Counted from the first letter of the stretch, positions 1-8,137 are shown. The stretch is 64,000 bases of DNA from Nonomuraea aridisoli (GCF_003236395.1 NZ_POUD01000001.1:1-64000); one strand, 5' to 3'. Program-made: numbers and translations. Notes: generated from the sequence alone by a model not told the origin.

Positions 1-1018
1 GCAGGGCGAGGATCAGGGTGGCGAGGAGCACCAGGCCGGCCAGGCCGCCGGCCGCCGGGGCGAAGGGGGCCAGGCCGATGAGCAGGCAGTAGCCAAAGCC
101 GCCGGACAACAGCGCGGGGACGATCCGGGCCCCGGGCCGGGCGCCGCCGGCGCGGGTGCGGCGCAGCCGTACGGCGTGCTGGCCGAGGGTGGCGCCGGAC
201 GGGCCGAACGACGGGAGGGCGAGCAGGAGCAGCGCGGGCAGCCACGGGTCGAGCACGGCGTGCGCCCACGGCCCGACCGGGGGGAGGTCGAAGCCGTACC
301 GGAGGACGAGGTCGAGCGCGGTGGCGAGGACGCCGCCGAGCAGGAAGACGGCGACCAGGTCCACCAGCATCCCGAGCAGCCGCCGCCCCGCGGTGACCGG
401 CCGGGCGGCCTGCGGGGAGAGGGCGGCGCTCCGTCCGCGGACGAGGTGCAGCAGCGGCGCGAACAACACGCCCAGCCCCGCGCCGAGGCCGTTGGCCAGC
501 AGGTCGTCCACGTCGAACAGCCGGTACGGGCACGGGAACAGGAACCAGTCCCCCGTGACCTGGGTGACCTCGATCAGCAGCGACACCGCGGCCCCGGCGA
601 GCACCACGGTCACCACGCCGCGCCGGAAGTAGTGCCGCAGGTACGCGCCCAGCGGCACGAACAGCGCCACGTTGAACAGCACCTGCTGCACCGCCGGGTT
701 CGCCGGCAGCCCGAGCGGCCCCGGCGCCCGCTGCTCCCGCGAGATGTCGTCGAGGAAGCGCAGCGGGTCGAGCTGCGGGTGGCTCATCGCCGTATGGGCG
801 GCGCACCACGCGCCGTCCACCCGCGGCAGCGGCAGCAGGGTGTACGCGACCAGCGCGAACCCGTACACCAGGAAGCCGAACGCGAGCAGCGCCGGCCCGA
901 AGCCCACCTCGCCGCGCCGCCGGTAGCTGTGGAAGACGAACGGCACGAACAGGACGACGGCCAGCAACGTCCCCCCGAACAACGCCGGCAACGCCGGCAA
1001 CAACCGGTCCGCGAACAA
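1..1018 (-). CDS. VanZ family membrane protein with C-terminal RDD-like domain (3' end outside window)
   Basis: Several hydrophobic segments are visible. The N-terminal part carries the VanZ signature: YTLLPLP near residue 60, then a FNVALFVPLGAYLR helix and a DVDDLLANGLGAGLG helix. The second half opens with RRLLGMLVD and continues with GATLGQHAVRL, the two conserved patches of RDD membrane domains. VanZ proteins of this kind are common in actinomycetes and have no firmly assigned reaction; VanZ itself gives low-level teicoplanin resistance. I chose a TTG start because an in-frame stop lies just upstream and a GGGGGAG ribosome site sits a few bases before it. The gene runs off the window edge, so the C-terminus is not seen. 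Confidence 0.75.
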   Translation of the reverse strand, partial: MFADRLLPALPALFGGTLLAVVLFVPFVFHSYRRRGEVGFGPALLAFGFLVYGFALVAYTLLPLPRVDGAWCAAHTAMSHPQLDPLRFLDDISREQRAPGPLGLPANPAVQQVLFNVALFVPLGAYLRHYFRRGVVTVVLAGAAVSLLIEVTQVTGDWFLFPCPYRLFDVDDLLANGLGAGLGVLFAPLLHLVRGRSAALSPQAARPVTAGRRLLGMLVDLVAVFLLGGVLATALDLVLRYGFDLPPVGPWAHAVLDPWLPALLLLALPSFGPSGATLGQHAVRLRRTRAGGARPGARIVPALLSGGFGYCLLIGLAPFAPAAGGLAGLVLLATLILAL

Positions 1019-1052
1019 CGACGACTCCCCCGCACGACTTGACCGGTTGAAT

Positions 1053-1742
1053 CTAATTCATCCGATTTTCCGGGAAGTCCTTCGGGGGTTGACTTCGGAG
1101 CCGACCGCTAAGCGCCGCTTCGGCGCAAGAAGTGCCTACGGTCCGGACAAAGAACTCCGAGTCGTCCAGCCATGGGTAGTGCGCGGCGCCCGTCTGGACG
1201 ACGAGTTCTCCGCGCGGGAGAAGCGCGGCAACCTCCGCAGCCTTGTCCGGGCGAGGGGACAGGTCCAACTCCCCCGCGAGCACCAGGACCAGCGCGTCGA
1301 GCTTGGCCAGCACCTCGCGCACCGAGGCCGCATCGTCGAATGCGCCTGGACCGGGATAGGCGTGGGCGGCCTCCTCGTTGTAGCCGTCCTCGCCGGAGGC
1401 GGCGTGGGCCTCCGCGGCTGCGTCCCAGCGGCCGTAGCTGAGGCGGTTCAGCAACCACAAGTCGTCATTGGTCGCCTCCCCGGCCATCGCCCGCTCGAAG
1501 GCGGGCACCGCCTCCTCGTACCAGGGCTCGCCGCTGCGCAGCGCGAACGCTTCGCGCCGTCCCTTGATCGGGAACTCGATCCCGGCCGCCCGGGCCCGGG
1601 CGGCCACCAGCACCAGCGACCGGATCCGCTCGGGATACCGACCGGCGTGAAGCAGCGCAAGGTCGCCGGCGGCGGAGTGGGCCAGCACGTCCATCCGCTC
1701 CAGCCCAAGGTGAGCCCGGAGCGCTTCGACGTCGTCCACCTG
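1053..1742 (-). pseudogene. alpha/beta hydrolase, 5'-truncated
   Basis: The readable protein begins inside the fold: VDDVEALRAHLGLERMDVLAHSAAG is the strand, helix and nucleophile elbow (Ser in AHSAAG), followed by a normal lid and C-terminal half. The N-terminal strands and the oxyanion HG motif, about 70-80 residues, are missing. Upstream the same frame stays open but encodes sequence that is antisense to a different gene fragment on the plus strand. The boundary at about 1738-1745 is my estimate from where hydrolase-like sequence stops. It is probably non-functional unless a cryptic start is used. Confidence 0.7.
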
Positions 1743-1979
1743 CCGGCGAACAAGAACATCGGCACCACCCACATCGCCAACGGCGCCTACCGGCTGCACC
1801 CGGTGGAGTGGTCGATCGGGGAGGCCGCCGGCGCGCTGGCCGCGTACTGCCTGGACTCCGGCCGCACGCCCGCGCAGGTGCGCCGCGACGACGTGCGCCG
1901 GTTCCAGGATCTCCTGTCCGGGGCCCTCGGCGTGCCGCTGGCCTGGCCGGAGGAGATCCGGCGCCACTCCCCCGAATGA
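1743..1979 (+). pseudogene. FAD-dependent oxidoreductase, C-terminal fragment only
   Basis: About 78 residues remain. They start at PANKNIGTTHIANGAYRLHP and run through VEWSIGEAAGALAAYCL, a conserved C-terminal FAD-contacting block of the FAD_oxidored (xanthan-lyase-associated) family, then a normal tail ending at a TGA. The Rossmann GxGxxG and everything else is absent. The fragment is joined back-to-back with the truncated hydrolase on the other strand, so both genes have lost their facing 5' parts. No start codon with a ribosome site is visible. Confidence 0.7.
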
Positions 1980-2006
1980 CCTCCCCCGAATGACCGCGCC
2001 CCGGCG

Positions 2007-3002
2007 TCAGCGCCGGGGCAGCAGGGACTTGGCGATGTAGGCGACGACGACCTTGTTGCCGTCGACCGCCTCGGCGACGACGAAGTCGACCGCGATGCTG
2101 CACAGCGCGTACGCGTCCGCGGTGGTGAGCGCGCCGCCGGAGTGCTCGACGAGGTGGCCGACCGCCTCCTCGACGGCGATCCGCAGCGCCACGTCGAGGT
2201 CGGCGTCGATGCCCATGCACCAGACGTACGTGTCGCTCTCCGCGCGGGGCCACTCCAGGTGGAGGTCCTTGCGCACGGTGAACCGGGCGGTGAACGCCAT
2301 CGAGTGCTCGACGGCCGTCTGGTTCACCTCGCCGTGGCCCTGCGCGCCGTGCGTGTCGCCGACGTAGAACAGGGCGCCCGGCTGGAAGACCGGCAGGTAC
2401 AGCGTCGTGCCGGCGACCAGGTCGCGGAAGTCCATGTTGCCGCCCCACCGGTCCGGCGGGTTGGCGGAGACGAAGCCGGCCGACGTGGGCGGCGCGACCG
2501 CCATGATCCCCGCGAACGGCCGGAACGGCACCTCGATGCCGTGGCCGAAGGCGTAGTGGCCGCCGGCGGCGTCCAGCCGGAGCAGGCGGGTGGAGCCCGT
2601 CTCCAGCAGGTCGCCGCAGACGCCGCTGCCGGGGCCGGAGATGTTCACGCCGTACGGGACGCGCGGCGACAGGTCGAGAATGTCGATCTCCAGGACGTCG
2701 CCGGGCTCGGCCCCCCGCACGGCGACGGGGCCGGTGAGGACGTGGCCGCTGGACCCGGTCGGGCGCGGGTTCCGCGCGACCTCGGCCAGCTCGGGCAGCA
2801 CCTCGCCGGCCGGGACGCCCAGCGCCTCGAAGTAGGCGACCGGCCCGTCCGCCGCGGAGACCCCGCTCTGGTTGACGGCGTCGATCCTGACGACCGTGCC
2901 GGAGTCCACGGTGAGCACCGGCGCCCGGTCGGTGGGGAAATAGCCCCAGATCGCGGTCTCCCTCGTGGTGGGCAGCACGACGGCGGTGCGGGGGGAATTC
3001 AC
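2007..3002 (-). CDS. acetamidase/formamidase family protein
   Basis: This is a full-length member of the FmdA/AmdA amidase family, which hydrolyses formamide or short amides to the acid and ammonia. Recognisable family blocks are VRIDAVNQSG, AEPGDVLEIDIL, FRPFAGIMAVAP, the DTHGAQGHGE metal-site region and the ALCSIAVDFVVAEAVDGNKVV tail. I prefer the GTG at 3002 because GGAGG lies 9 bases upstream, inside a perfect palindrome at 3003-3016. A longer reading from GTG 3032 (10 more residues) is open but has no ribosome site. It stands alone, preceded by a tandem repeat at 3042-3067 that probably carries its promoter. Confidence 0.85.
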   Translation of the reverse strand: MNSPRTAVVLPTTRETAIWGYFPTDRAPVLTVDSGTVVRIDAVNQSGVSAADGPVAYFEALGVPAGEVLPELAEVARNPRPTGSSGHVLTGPVAVRGAEPGDVLEIDILDLSPRVPYGVNISGPGSGVCGDLLETGSTRLLRLDAAGGHYAFGHGIEVPFRPFAGIMAVAPPTSAGFVSANPPDRWGGNMDFRDLVAGTTLYLPVFQPGALFYVGDTHGAQGHGEVNQTAVEHSMAFTARFTVRKDLHLEWPRAESDTYVWCMGIDADLDVALRIAVEEAVGHLVEHSGGALTTADAYALCSIAVDFVVAEAVDGNKVVVAYIAKSLLPRR

Positions 3003-3041
3003 GGAGGTCGACCTCCAGGCAGGTTTCGTCACGGTATCGCC

Positions 3042-3067
3042 TGTTTATACCGCGTGTTTATACCGCG
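3042..3067 (-). promoter_or_regulatory. tandem 13-bp repeat with TATAAA elements upstream of formamidase
   Basis: TGTTTATACCGCG occurs twice with no gap (3042-3054 and 3055-3067). On the minus strand each copy reads CGCGGTATAAACA, so each contains a -10-like TATAAA. The nearer copy would start transcripts around 3037, just before the formamidase. Perfect tandem direct repeats over a promoter suggest binding sites for an activator or repressor. Which protein binds is unknown. Confidence 0.5.
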
Positions 3068-3150
3068 ACCCCGGACGCATGTGCCCGGCCCGCGACCACC
3101 ACATCCACCCCGAGTACAGCGGCGAGCGCGGACCCGCACCCGCCCGCGCC

Positions 3151-3525
3151 TCATCCCGTCACGGCGTGGGCGAGTGCGAACCCGCACACGCCCGCGCCGA
3201 GCCCGCCCGCCACACTCGCGGCGACGTTGGCGACCGCGGCGAACCGGGCGCCCTCCTGGGCCAGCCGCAGCGTCTCGTAGCCGAACGTGGAGTAGGTGGT
3301 CAGCGCCCCGCAGAAGCCGATCCCGGCGGCGGTCATCAGCGCCGGGTCGGCGGGCAGCGCGGCCAGGAAGCCCAGCAGCGCCGACCCGGCCAGGTTGACG
3401 GCGAACGTGCCCCACGGGAACACGGTGTCGTGGCGGGCCTGCACGAAACGGTCGGCCAGGTAGCGCAGCGGCGCGCCGATCGCCGCGCCGGCGGCCACGA
3501 GCACGACGGCGAGCGGGCCGCTCAT
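3151..3525 (-). CDS. crcB: fluoride channel subunit FluC/CrcB
   Basis: This 124-residue, four-helix protein is the normal size for a Fluc channel, which exports toxic fluoride passively as a dual-topology dimer. Visible signatures are GAPLRY (17-22), [10 protein letters not shown] with the pore Asn at 44, and [12 protein letters not shown] (70-81) with the TTYSTF central-sodium and fluoride-track motif. Its ATG is just upstream of, and overlaps by 4 bases, the stop of the DUF190 gene, so it is the last gene of a crcB-DUF190-crcB operon. Two non-identical crcB genes together usually mean a heterodimeric channel. Confidence 0.93.
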   Translation of the reverse strand: MSGPLAVVLVAAGAAIGAPLRYLADRFVQARHDTVFPWGTFAVNLAGSALLGFLAALPADPALMTAAGIGFCGALTTYSTFGYETLRLAQEGARFAAVANVAASVAGGLGAGVCGFALAHAVTG

Positions 3526-3866
3526 CCGGCCGTCCCGCCGGCGGTGTAGCGGATCGCCTCGACCTCGTCCACGACGACCAGTCCCTCGGACATCAGCTCG
3601 TCCAACTCGGGGAGGAAGGCGCGGACGCGTTCGGCCTCGTCGACGATGACGATCGCCATCGGCAGGTCCTCCGACAACGACAGGATGCGCGTGGTGTGGA
3701 TGTGGCTGGCGGCGCCGTAGCCCTCCACGCCGCGGAACACGCTCGCGCCGGCCAGCCCGGCGGCGTGCGCCCGGTGCACGATCTCGTGGTAGAGCGGCTT
3801 GTGGTGCCAGGTGTCGGTGTCGCCGACGAAGATGGTCAGCCGCAGGGCGGCTCCGGCCAGTTTCAT
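3522..3866 (-). CDS. DUF190 family protein, companion of the fluoride channel
   Basis: A 114-residue soluble protein of the DUF190 family: [22 protein letters not shown] at the start, [16 protein letters not shown] in the middle and [21 protein letters not shown] near the end, which resembles a PII-like ferredoxin fold. The family is repeatedly found beside crcB genes and is assumed to regulate or assist fluoride export, but its exact role is not established. The start is ATG 3866, which overlaps the stop of the upstream crcB copy by 4 bases. Its own end overlaps the next crcB. Confidence 0.88.
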   Translation of the reverse strand: MKLAGAALRLTIFVGDTDTWHHKPLYHEIVHRAHAAGLAGASVFRGVEGYGAASHIHTTRILSLSEDLPMAIVIVDEAERVRAFLPELDELMSEGLVVVDEVEAIRYTAGGTAG

Positions 3867-4324
3867 GCCCGCCTCCGGCGGTTCAGGGCCCGCGTCGCCG
3901 CGCTGCCCGCCCAGACCGCGGCCAGCGCCAGCACCGGCGTGACCACCAGGTACGCCAGCGCCGCGCGCGCCGCCCCGCCGGCCAGCAGCTGGCGGATCTC
4001 CAGGATGTACGTGGAGAACGTCGTGTATCCGCCCAGCACGCCGACGCCGAGCAGCGGGCGCACCCATCCGGGCGCGGACCAGATCTCGGTGATGGCCGCC
4101 ATGAGCACCCCGATCAGCAGGCACCCGGAGACGTTGACGGCCAGCGTCGTCCACGGGAACGCTCCGGCCTGGTGCGGGAAGGCGACGCCGAGGCCGTAGC
4201 GGGCCAGCGCGCCCGCCGCGCCGCCGAGCGCGATCACCCCGAGCGTCGGCCAGGGGACCCGCGGCGCCGGCCGCTGGACCGGCGGGTGCACATCGGCGGG
4301 ACGTTCCACTTCGGGACGGGACAT
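3863..4324 (-). CDS. crcB: fluoride channel subunit FluC/CrcB, longer paralogue
   Basis: First gene of the fluoride operon. After a polar, proline-rich 23-residue N-terminal extension come four membrane helices with the Fluc motifs [10 protein letters not shown] (34-43), pore Asn 64 in LAVNVSG, and [11 protein letters not shown] (95-105). At 153 residues it is longer than the 120-130 typical for the family because of that extension. The start is ATG 4324 with AGGAGG 9 bases upstream; that ribosome site is partly inside a hairpin. It shares little sequence with the second crcB copy, consistent with a heterodimer. Confidence 0.92.
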   Translation of the reverse strand: MSRPEVERPADVHPPVQRPAPRVPWPTLGVIALGGAAGALARYGLGVAFPHQAGAFPWTTLAVNVSGCLLIGVLMAAITEIWSAPGWVRPLLGVGVLGGYTTFSTYILEIRQLLAGGAARAALAYLVVTPVLALAAVWAGSAATRALNRRRRA

Positions 4325-4333
4325 TTCGCGGTT

Positions 4334-4368
4334 CCTCCTACCAGCAGCACGACATCACCTCTGGTAGG
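4334..4368 (-). promoter_or_regulatory. leader hairpin overlapping the crcB ribosome-binding site
   Basis: On the minus strand CCTACCAG (4361-4368) can pair perfectly with CTGGTAGG (4337-4344) across a 16-base loop. The second arm shares its last bases with the AGGAGG ribosome site (4334-4339) of the crcB operon. Forming the stem would hide the ribosome site. The surrounding leader, about 4325-4460, begins near a TATACT -10-like box (4464-4469). I could not fit it to the published fluoride riboswitch consensus. Confidence 0.45.
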
Positions 4369-4480
4369 GACCGTTGGCGGCCTCGCGCCGCGGTTGCCCG
4401 CCGGTCCGGCCGACGGGGCGGTGGGCCCCACCACCGCGACCTCAATAGGGAGGTTCATCCGCAAGTATACCTATTTGGGG

Positions 4481-5386
4481 TCACCAGCCGAGTTCGTCGC
4501 ATCCGCGGTGGTCGGCGGGCTCGACCTGGAGGGTGGCGTGCGCGATGTCGTGGCGGCGGAGCAACACGTCCCTGGCCCGGTCCAGGACGGCGTGGTTGTC
4601 GCTCAGGTCGGCGGTGACGAGGTGGGCGGTGGCGACGTTCATGCCGGAGGTGAGCGTCCACAGGTGCAGGTCGTGCACGTCGCGTACGCCGTCGATGGCG
4701 GCCAGGTCGGCCGCGACGGCGGAGGCGTCCACGCCTTCGGGGACGTGCTGGCCCAGGACGGCGAAGACCTGGCGGCCGAGCGCGACGGCGCGTACGGCGA
4801 CGAAGACGCCGATGGCCAGGGCGATGACGGTGTCCCACACGGTCTGGCCGGTGACGGCGATCAGCCAGCCGGCCACGATGACGCCGACGGAGCCGGCGGT
4901 GTCGGCGACGACCTCCAGGTAGGCGCCCTTGACGTTGAGGCTCTCGCCGGCGCCGGCGCGCAGCAGGACCAGCGCGGCGACGTTGACCACCAGGCCGGCG
5001 GCGCCGACGATCAGCATCGGGCCCGAGGCCACCTCGGCCGCGCTGCCGATGCGGCCGACGGCCTCGACGACCACGTACAGCGCGACCACCAGCATCAGCA
5101 CGACGGCCAGCAGCGACGCGAACACCTCGGCCCGGTAGGAGCCGTAGCTGCGCCGGCCGGTGGTGTCGGGGCGGGTGGCGATCCGGGTCGCGACCAGCGC
5201 CGCGCCCAGGGTGACCACGTCGGCGGCCATGTGACCGGCGTCCGACAGCAGCGCCAGCGACCCGGAGATCAGGCCGTAGCCGAGCTCGACCACGAAGAAC
5301 GCGCCGATCAGCACGAACGAGACGGCCAGCCGCCAACGGTGCCGGGCGCCCGCGTGCCCGTGACCGTGCCCGTGACCGGCGCCCAT
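4481..5386 (-). CDS. cation diffusion facilitator (CzcD/ZitB-like heavy-metal exporter)
   Basis: A 301-residue proton-coupled metal exporter of the CDF family. It has a His-rich N-terminus (HGHGHGH), six membrane helices, the helix-2 metal site SDAGHMAAD (Asp 49, His 52, Asp 56) and a C-terminal cytoplasmic domain with the HVPEGVD and VRDVHDLHLWTLTSG motifs. The helix-5 site reads YLEVVADTAGSVG: Glu 158 replaces the usual His of zinc CDFs, next to Asp 162. This might shift metal preference. The start ATG 5386 shares a base with the stop of the upstream metal sensor gene, so the two form one operon and the substrate is probably zinc, cadmium, lead or cobalt. Confidence 0.93.
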   Translation of the reverse strand: MGAGHGHGHGHAGARHRWRLAVSFVLIGAFFVVELGYGLISGSLALLSDAGHMAADVVTLGAALVATRIATRPDTTGRRSYGSYRAEVFASLLAVVLMLVVALYVVVEAVGRIGSAAEVASGPMLIVGAAGLVVNVAALVLLRAGAGESLNVKGAYLEVVADTAGSVGVIVAGWLIAVTGQTVWDTVIALAIGVFVAVRAVALGRQVFAVLGQHVPEGVDASAVAADLAAIDGVRDVHDLHLWTLTSGMNVATAHLVTADLSDNHAVLDRARDVLLRRHDIAHATLQVEPADHRGCDELGW

Positions 5387-5790
5387 CACGGGGCTCCTTC
5401 GCGTTCGGGGTGGACGGCCTCGGTGTGCTCGGTGTGGGCGAGCGCCAGGTCGAGCAACATCCGTACGTGCGGGTCCTCCAGCCGGTAGTAGGCCATCCGG
5501 CCCGAGCGGCGGGCGGCCACGATGCGGTGGGCGCGCAGCAGCCGCAGTGCGTGGGAGACGGCCGACTCGCTCTGGCCGGTCACGGCCGCCAGGTCGCACA
5601 CGCACAGCTCGCCGTCCAGCAGGGCGACCAGCAGCCGCAGCCGGTTGGGGTCGGACAGCAGGCCGAAGACGTCGGCGGTGTCGGCCAGGTCGTCGGCGGG
5701 CGGCATGCGCTCGCAGACGGCGGCGACCCGATCGGCGTCGACGACCTTGACCGTGCACCCGTCCACGCTCACATCTGAAGAACTCTTCAT
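5386..5790 (-). CDS. ArsR/SmtB-family metal-sensing repressor (CadC/CzrA-like)
   Basis: A 134-residue winged-helix repressor. It carries the alpha-3 metal-thiolate motif ELCVCDLA (Cys 63, Cys 65), extra N-terminal cysteines (12 and 26) and an alpha-5 HTEH pair (119, 122), so it could hold both a soft-metal (Cd/Pb/As type) and a zinc-type site. The recognition helix is in GQSESAVSHALRLLR. The start ATG 5790 is embedded in the probable operator. With the promoter placed immediately upstream, the mRNA may be leaderless. The next gene is the cation exporter, giving a classic sensor-exporter operon that responds to metal by derepression. Confidence 0.92.
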   Translation of the reverse strand: MKSSSDVSVDGCTVKVVDADRVAAVCERMPPADDLADTADVFGLLSDPNRLRLLVALLDGELCVCDLAAVTGQSESAVSHALRLLRAHRIVAARRSGRMAYYRLEDPHVRMLLDLALAHTEHTEAVHPEREGAP

Positions 5791-5828
5791 ATGAGCAAGA
5801 GTAGGGTGTGGCGGTGACGGCGTGTCAA
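5771..5828 (-). promoter_or_regulatory. promoter and SmtB-type operator of the metal-export operon
   Basis: The operator ACATCTGAAGA-AC-TCTTCATATGA (5771-5794) is an 11-2-11 inverted repeat matching in 9 of 11 positions, with the TGAA/TTCA core of ArsR/SmtB sites. It covers the start codon of the sensor gene. Upstream on the minus strand are TTGACA (5823-5828) and TACTCT (5798-5803) separated by 19 bases. A transcript would begin at about the ATG itself. The -35 box lies in the end of the preceding gene. Confidence 0.6.
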
Positions 5829-6820
5829 GACGTACCCGCCGGATCGCACAGGGACTCGCCCAGAGCGGTCGTCCGGTACAGGACGTTACGGCCGGTCCGC
5901 TCCCGCGCGACGAGGCCGCTGTCACGCAGCACGCCGAGGTGCTGCGACACCGCGCTCGGGGTGACGCCGAACGTACGCGCCAGGTCGGTCGTGGTCGCCG
6001 GGGAGCGCAGCGCCTCCAGCAGCTCGGCCCTGGCCCGGCCGAGCAGCCTGACGGCGCCGGCCGACGGCGCCCGCGTCCCCGCGGTCCACAACGCGCCGAC
6101 GCCCCGTGCCGGGTAGCGGACCGTGGTCTGCGTGGACGTCCTCTTCTTGATCAGTACGTGCGGCGACCCCAGGGCGACCGGCATGAGGACCAGCCCGCCC
6201 GGCCCCCTGTCCACCGTGATCGCGGACGGCCAGCGCGCTCCCCCGAGCAGCAGGCGTCCGTCGTCCCACCGCAGGTCGGGGTGCAGGTCCGCGAACAACC
6301 TCGCCGCCCCGCCGGCGGCCAGCCGCCTGGCGCGGTAACCGACGTCGGCGTCGAGCACGGCCCTGATCCGCGACCAGTGCGGCGCGATGAGCCGGTCGTG
6401 CGCCGCGCGCAGCTCCCCCGCGATCCTGCGCAGGCCCTCCTCCGGGTCAGCGGCGAGCGCGGCGACGGCGGCGGGCGGCTCCGCGCCGAACACCCGCCGC
6501 AGACTCGTCCGCACCTGATCCGGACTCGTCCGGCACAGGGCCGCCAGATCCTGCTCGATGGTCGTGCTCGCGCCGCGTGGGGCCGGCACGAGGAACTCCG
6601 GCCAGTTCAGCCGTTCGCTCACCAGCAGCGGCCAGGTGTGCGGCAGATCGAGCGGCTCCCTGGCGAGGCCGTCCAGCGCCCACCGCAACCACGGCCGGTG
6701 GACGGCGTGCCTGTCCCGGTCGCCCAGCTGCCGCAGACAGGACACCGTCTCCGACAGCGGCGACACCGCGAACCGGGTCGCCGCCAGCTCCTCCACACCG
6801 AGATGGATCGTCAGCGCCAT
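5825..6820 (-). CDS. ArsR-family transcriptional regulator with long N-terminal DUF5937-like domain
   Basis: A 331-residue protein. The C-terminal quarter is a winged helix (ELLEALRSPATTTDLARTFGVTPSAVSQHLGVLRDSGLVARERTGRNVLY), typical of ArsR-family regulators. The N-terminal 240 residues match the style of the DUF5937 domain often fused to this helix-turn-helix in actinomycetes (LSETVSCLRQL, followed by RPWLRWALDGLA). There are no obvious metal ligands. It is divergent from an MFS exporter whose expression it probably represses; the 96-base gap holds both promoters. The inducer is unknown. Confidence 0.88.
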   Translation of the reverse strand: MALTIHLGVEELAATRFAVSPLSETVSCLRQLGDRDRHAVHRPWLRWALDGLAREPLDLPHTWPLLVSERLNWPEFLVPAPRGASTTIEQDLAALCRTSPDQVRTSLRRVFGAEPPAAVAALAADPEEGLRRIAGELRAAHDRLIAPHWSRIRAVLDADVGYRARRLAAGGAARLFADLHPDLRWDDGRLLLGGARWPSAITVDRGPGGLVLMPVALGSPHVLIKKRTSTQTTVRYPARGVGALWTAGTRAPSAGAVRLLGRARAELLEALRSPATTTDLARTFGVTPSAVSQHLGVLRDSGLVARERTGRNVLYRTTALGESLCDPAGTS

Positions 6821-6916
6821 GCACGGATTATGGAACCCCGGCGCGAGGTGAGCCCGACCGTGTAGCCGGGGGCTGAATGGTGTCGCCGGCGGGCGGCGGG
6901 GCGTGAAGCTCCTGGG

Positions 6917-8137
6917 ATGACGCTCACCGATGCCGGGTCACACCTGCCCACGCGCTACTGGCGGTTCAGGTGGGCGACGGGGTTCGCCACCGTCGGGGAC
7001 GGGGTGTTCGCGGCGGCCGTCCCCCTGCTCGCCGTCGCGGTCACGCGCGACCCCAGGCTCGTGTCGGTCGTGTCGGCCGCGACGTACGTCCCGTGGTTGT
7101 TGTTGTCGCTGCCGGTCGGCGCGCTCGTCGACCGCCACGACCGGGCCGGCCTGCTGTGGCGCGCGCAGGTCGTGCAGGCCGCGGTGGCCGGCGTCGTCGC
7201 GGTCCTCGCCGCGCTCGGCCACGTCGGCGTCCCGGCGCTCGCGATCACCGCGTTCGCGCTGGGCACGTGCGGCGTGGTCATCGGCAACGCGGCCCAGGCA
7301 CTCCTGCCGGACCTCGTCGCCAGATCCCAGCTGCACCAGGCGAACGGCCACCAGCAGGCGATCAACACGATCGGCCTGCAGTTCGCGGGCCCGCCGATCG
7401 GCAGCCTGCTCTTCGCGGTGGCCGCCGCCCTCCCGTACGGGCTGGCCGCCGGCTTCTTCGCGCTGGCCGCCGCGCTGCTGGCGACGCTGCCGAGAGGCGG
7501 CCCCCGGCAGAGTCCGCCCATGGGCAGGGCGATCGCGGACGGCCTGCGCATGCTGGCCCGGCACCGGCTGCTGCGCACCCTCGCGATCCTGCTCGGGGTC
7601 AACAACTTCTGCGGCCAGCTCGCCAACGCCACCCTCGTGCTGCTGGCGACCCAGACGCTCGCCCTCAGCCCGCGCGGCTACGGCCTGCTGCTCGCCGCCG
7701 CCGCGCTCGGCAGCCTGCTCGGCGCCCTGGTCAACGCCCGCCTCGTCGAGCGGCTCGGCGCCCTGCCCGCGCTGCTGGCCGCCCTGGTCACGAACGTGGC
7801 CGTCTTCGCGGGGATCGGCCTGAGCCCGAACGCGTACGTGCTCGGCGCCCTGCTCGCCGTCAACGGCTTCGTCACCACGCTCTGGAACATCGTGACCGTC
7901 GGCCTGCGGCAGGAGAGCGTGCCGTCGGAGATGCTCGGCCGGGTGAACAGCGTCTACCGGATGCTCGGCTGGGGCCTGATGCCCCTCGGGGCGCTCGCCG
8001 GCGGCCTGGTGGCGCACGCGCTGGGGCTGCGCGCACCGTACCTCGTCGCGGCCGCCCTGCGCGGTGTCGCCCTGCTCGCCGCCGCCCCCGCCCTGATCCG
8101 GGCGGCCGCCGCCGCCAGGAGGCCGGAGCCGCGGTGA
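6917..8137 (+). CDS. MFS transporter (EntS/MFS_3-like exporter)
   Basis: A 406-residue, twelve-helix major facilitator. It starts FRWATGFATVGDGVFAAAVPLLAV and has the loop 2-3 motif LPVGALVDRHDRAGLLW typical of the MFS_3 branch, which includes enterobactin and tetracycline/macrolide effluxers. It ends with an Ala/Arg-rich tail. The substrate cannot be read from sequence. Divergence from the DUF5937-ArsR regulator suggests drug- or metabolite-inducible efflux. Confidence 0.9.
   Translation: MTLTDAGSHLPTRYWRFRWATGFATVGDGVFAAAVPLLAVAVTRDPRLVSVVSAATYVPWLLLSLPVGALVDRHDRAGLLWRAQVVQAAVAGVVAVLAALGHVGVPALAITAFALGTCGVVIGNAAQALLPDLVARSQLHQANGHQQAINTIGLQFAGPPIGSLLFAVAAALPYGLAAGFFALAAALLATLPRGGPRQSPPMGRAIADGLRMLARHRLLRTLAILLGVNNFCGQLANATLVLLATQTLALSPRGYGLLLAAAALGSLLGALVNARLVERLGALPALLAALVTNVAVFAGIGLSPNAYVLGALLAVNGFVTTLWNIVTVGLRQESVPSEMLGRVNSVYRMLGWGLMPLGALAGGLVAHALGLRAPYLVAAALRGVALLAAAPALIRAAAAARRPEPR

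Noticed and set aside
176-1042. Plus-strand frame of almost 290 codons at the window start
   Set aside because: Its translation is Arg/Glu/Gln-rich without domains, whereas the minus strand gives a clean VanZ membrane protein.
1053-1967. A complete 304-residue hydrolase
   Set aside because: The first third of that frame is low-complexity sequence antisense to an oxidoreductase fragment, so only the C-terminal part is real hydrolase.
4325-4470. Canonical fluoride riboswitch before crcB
   Set aside because: I looked for the conserved GATG and AACCGCC-type blocks with the closing pseudoknot and could not place them. Only an SD-overlapping hairpin is supported.
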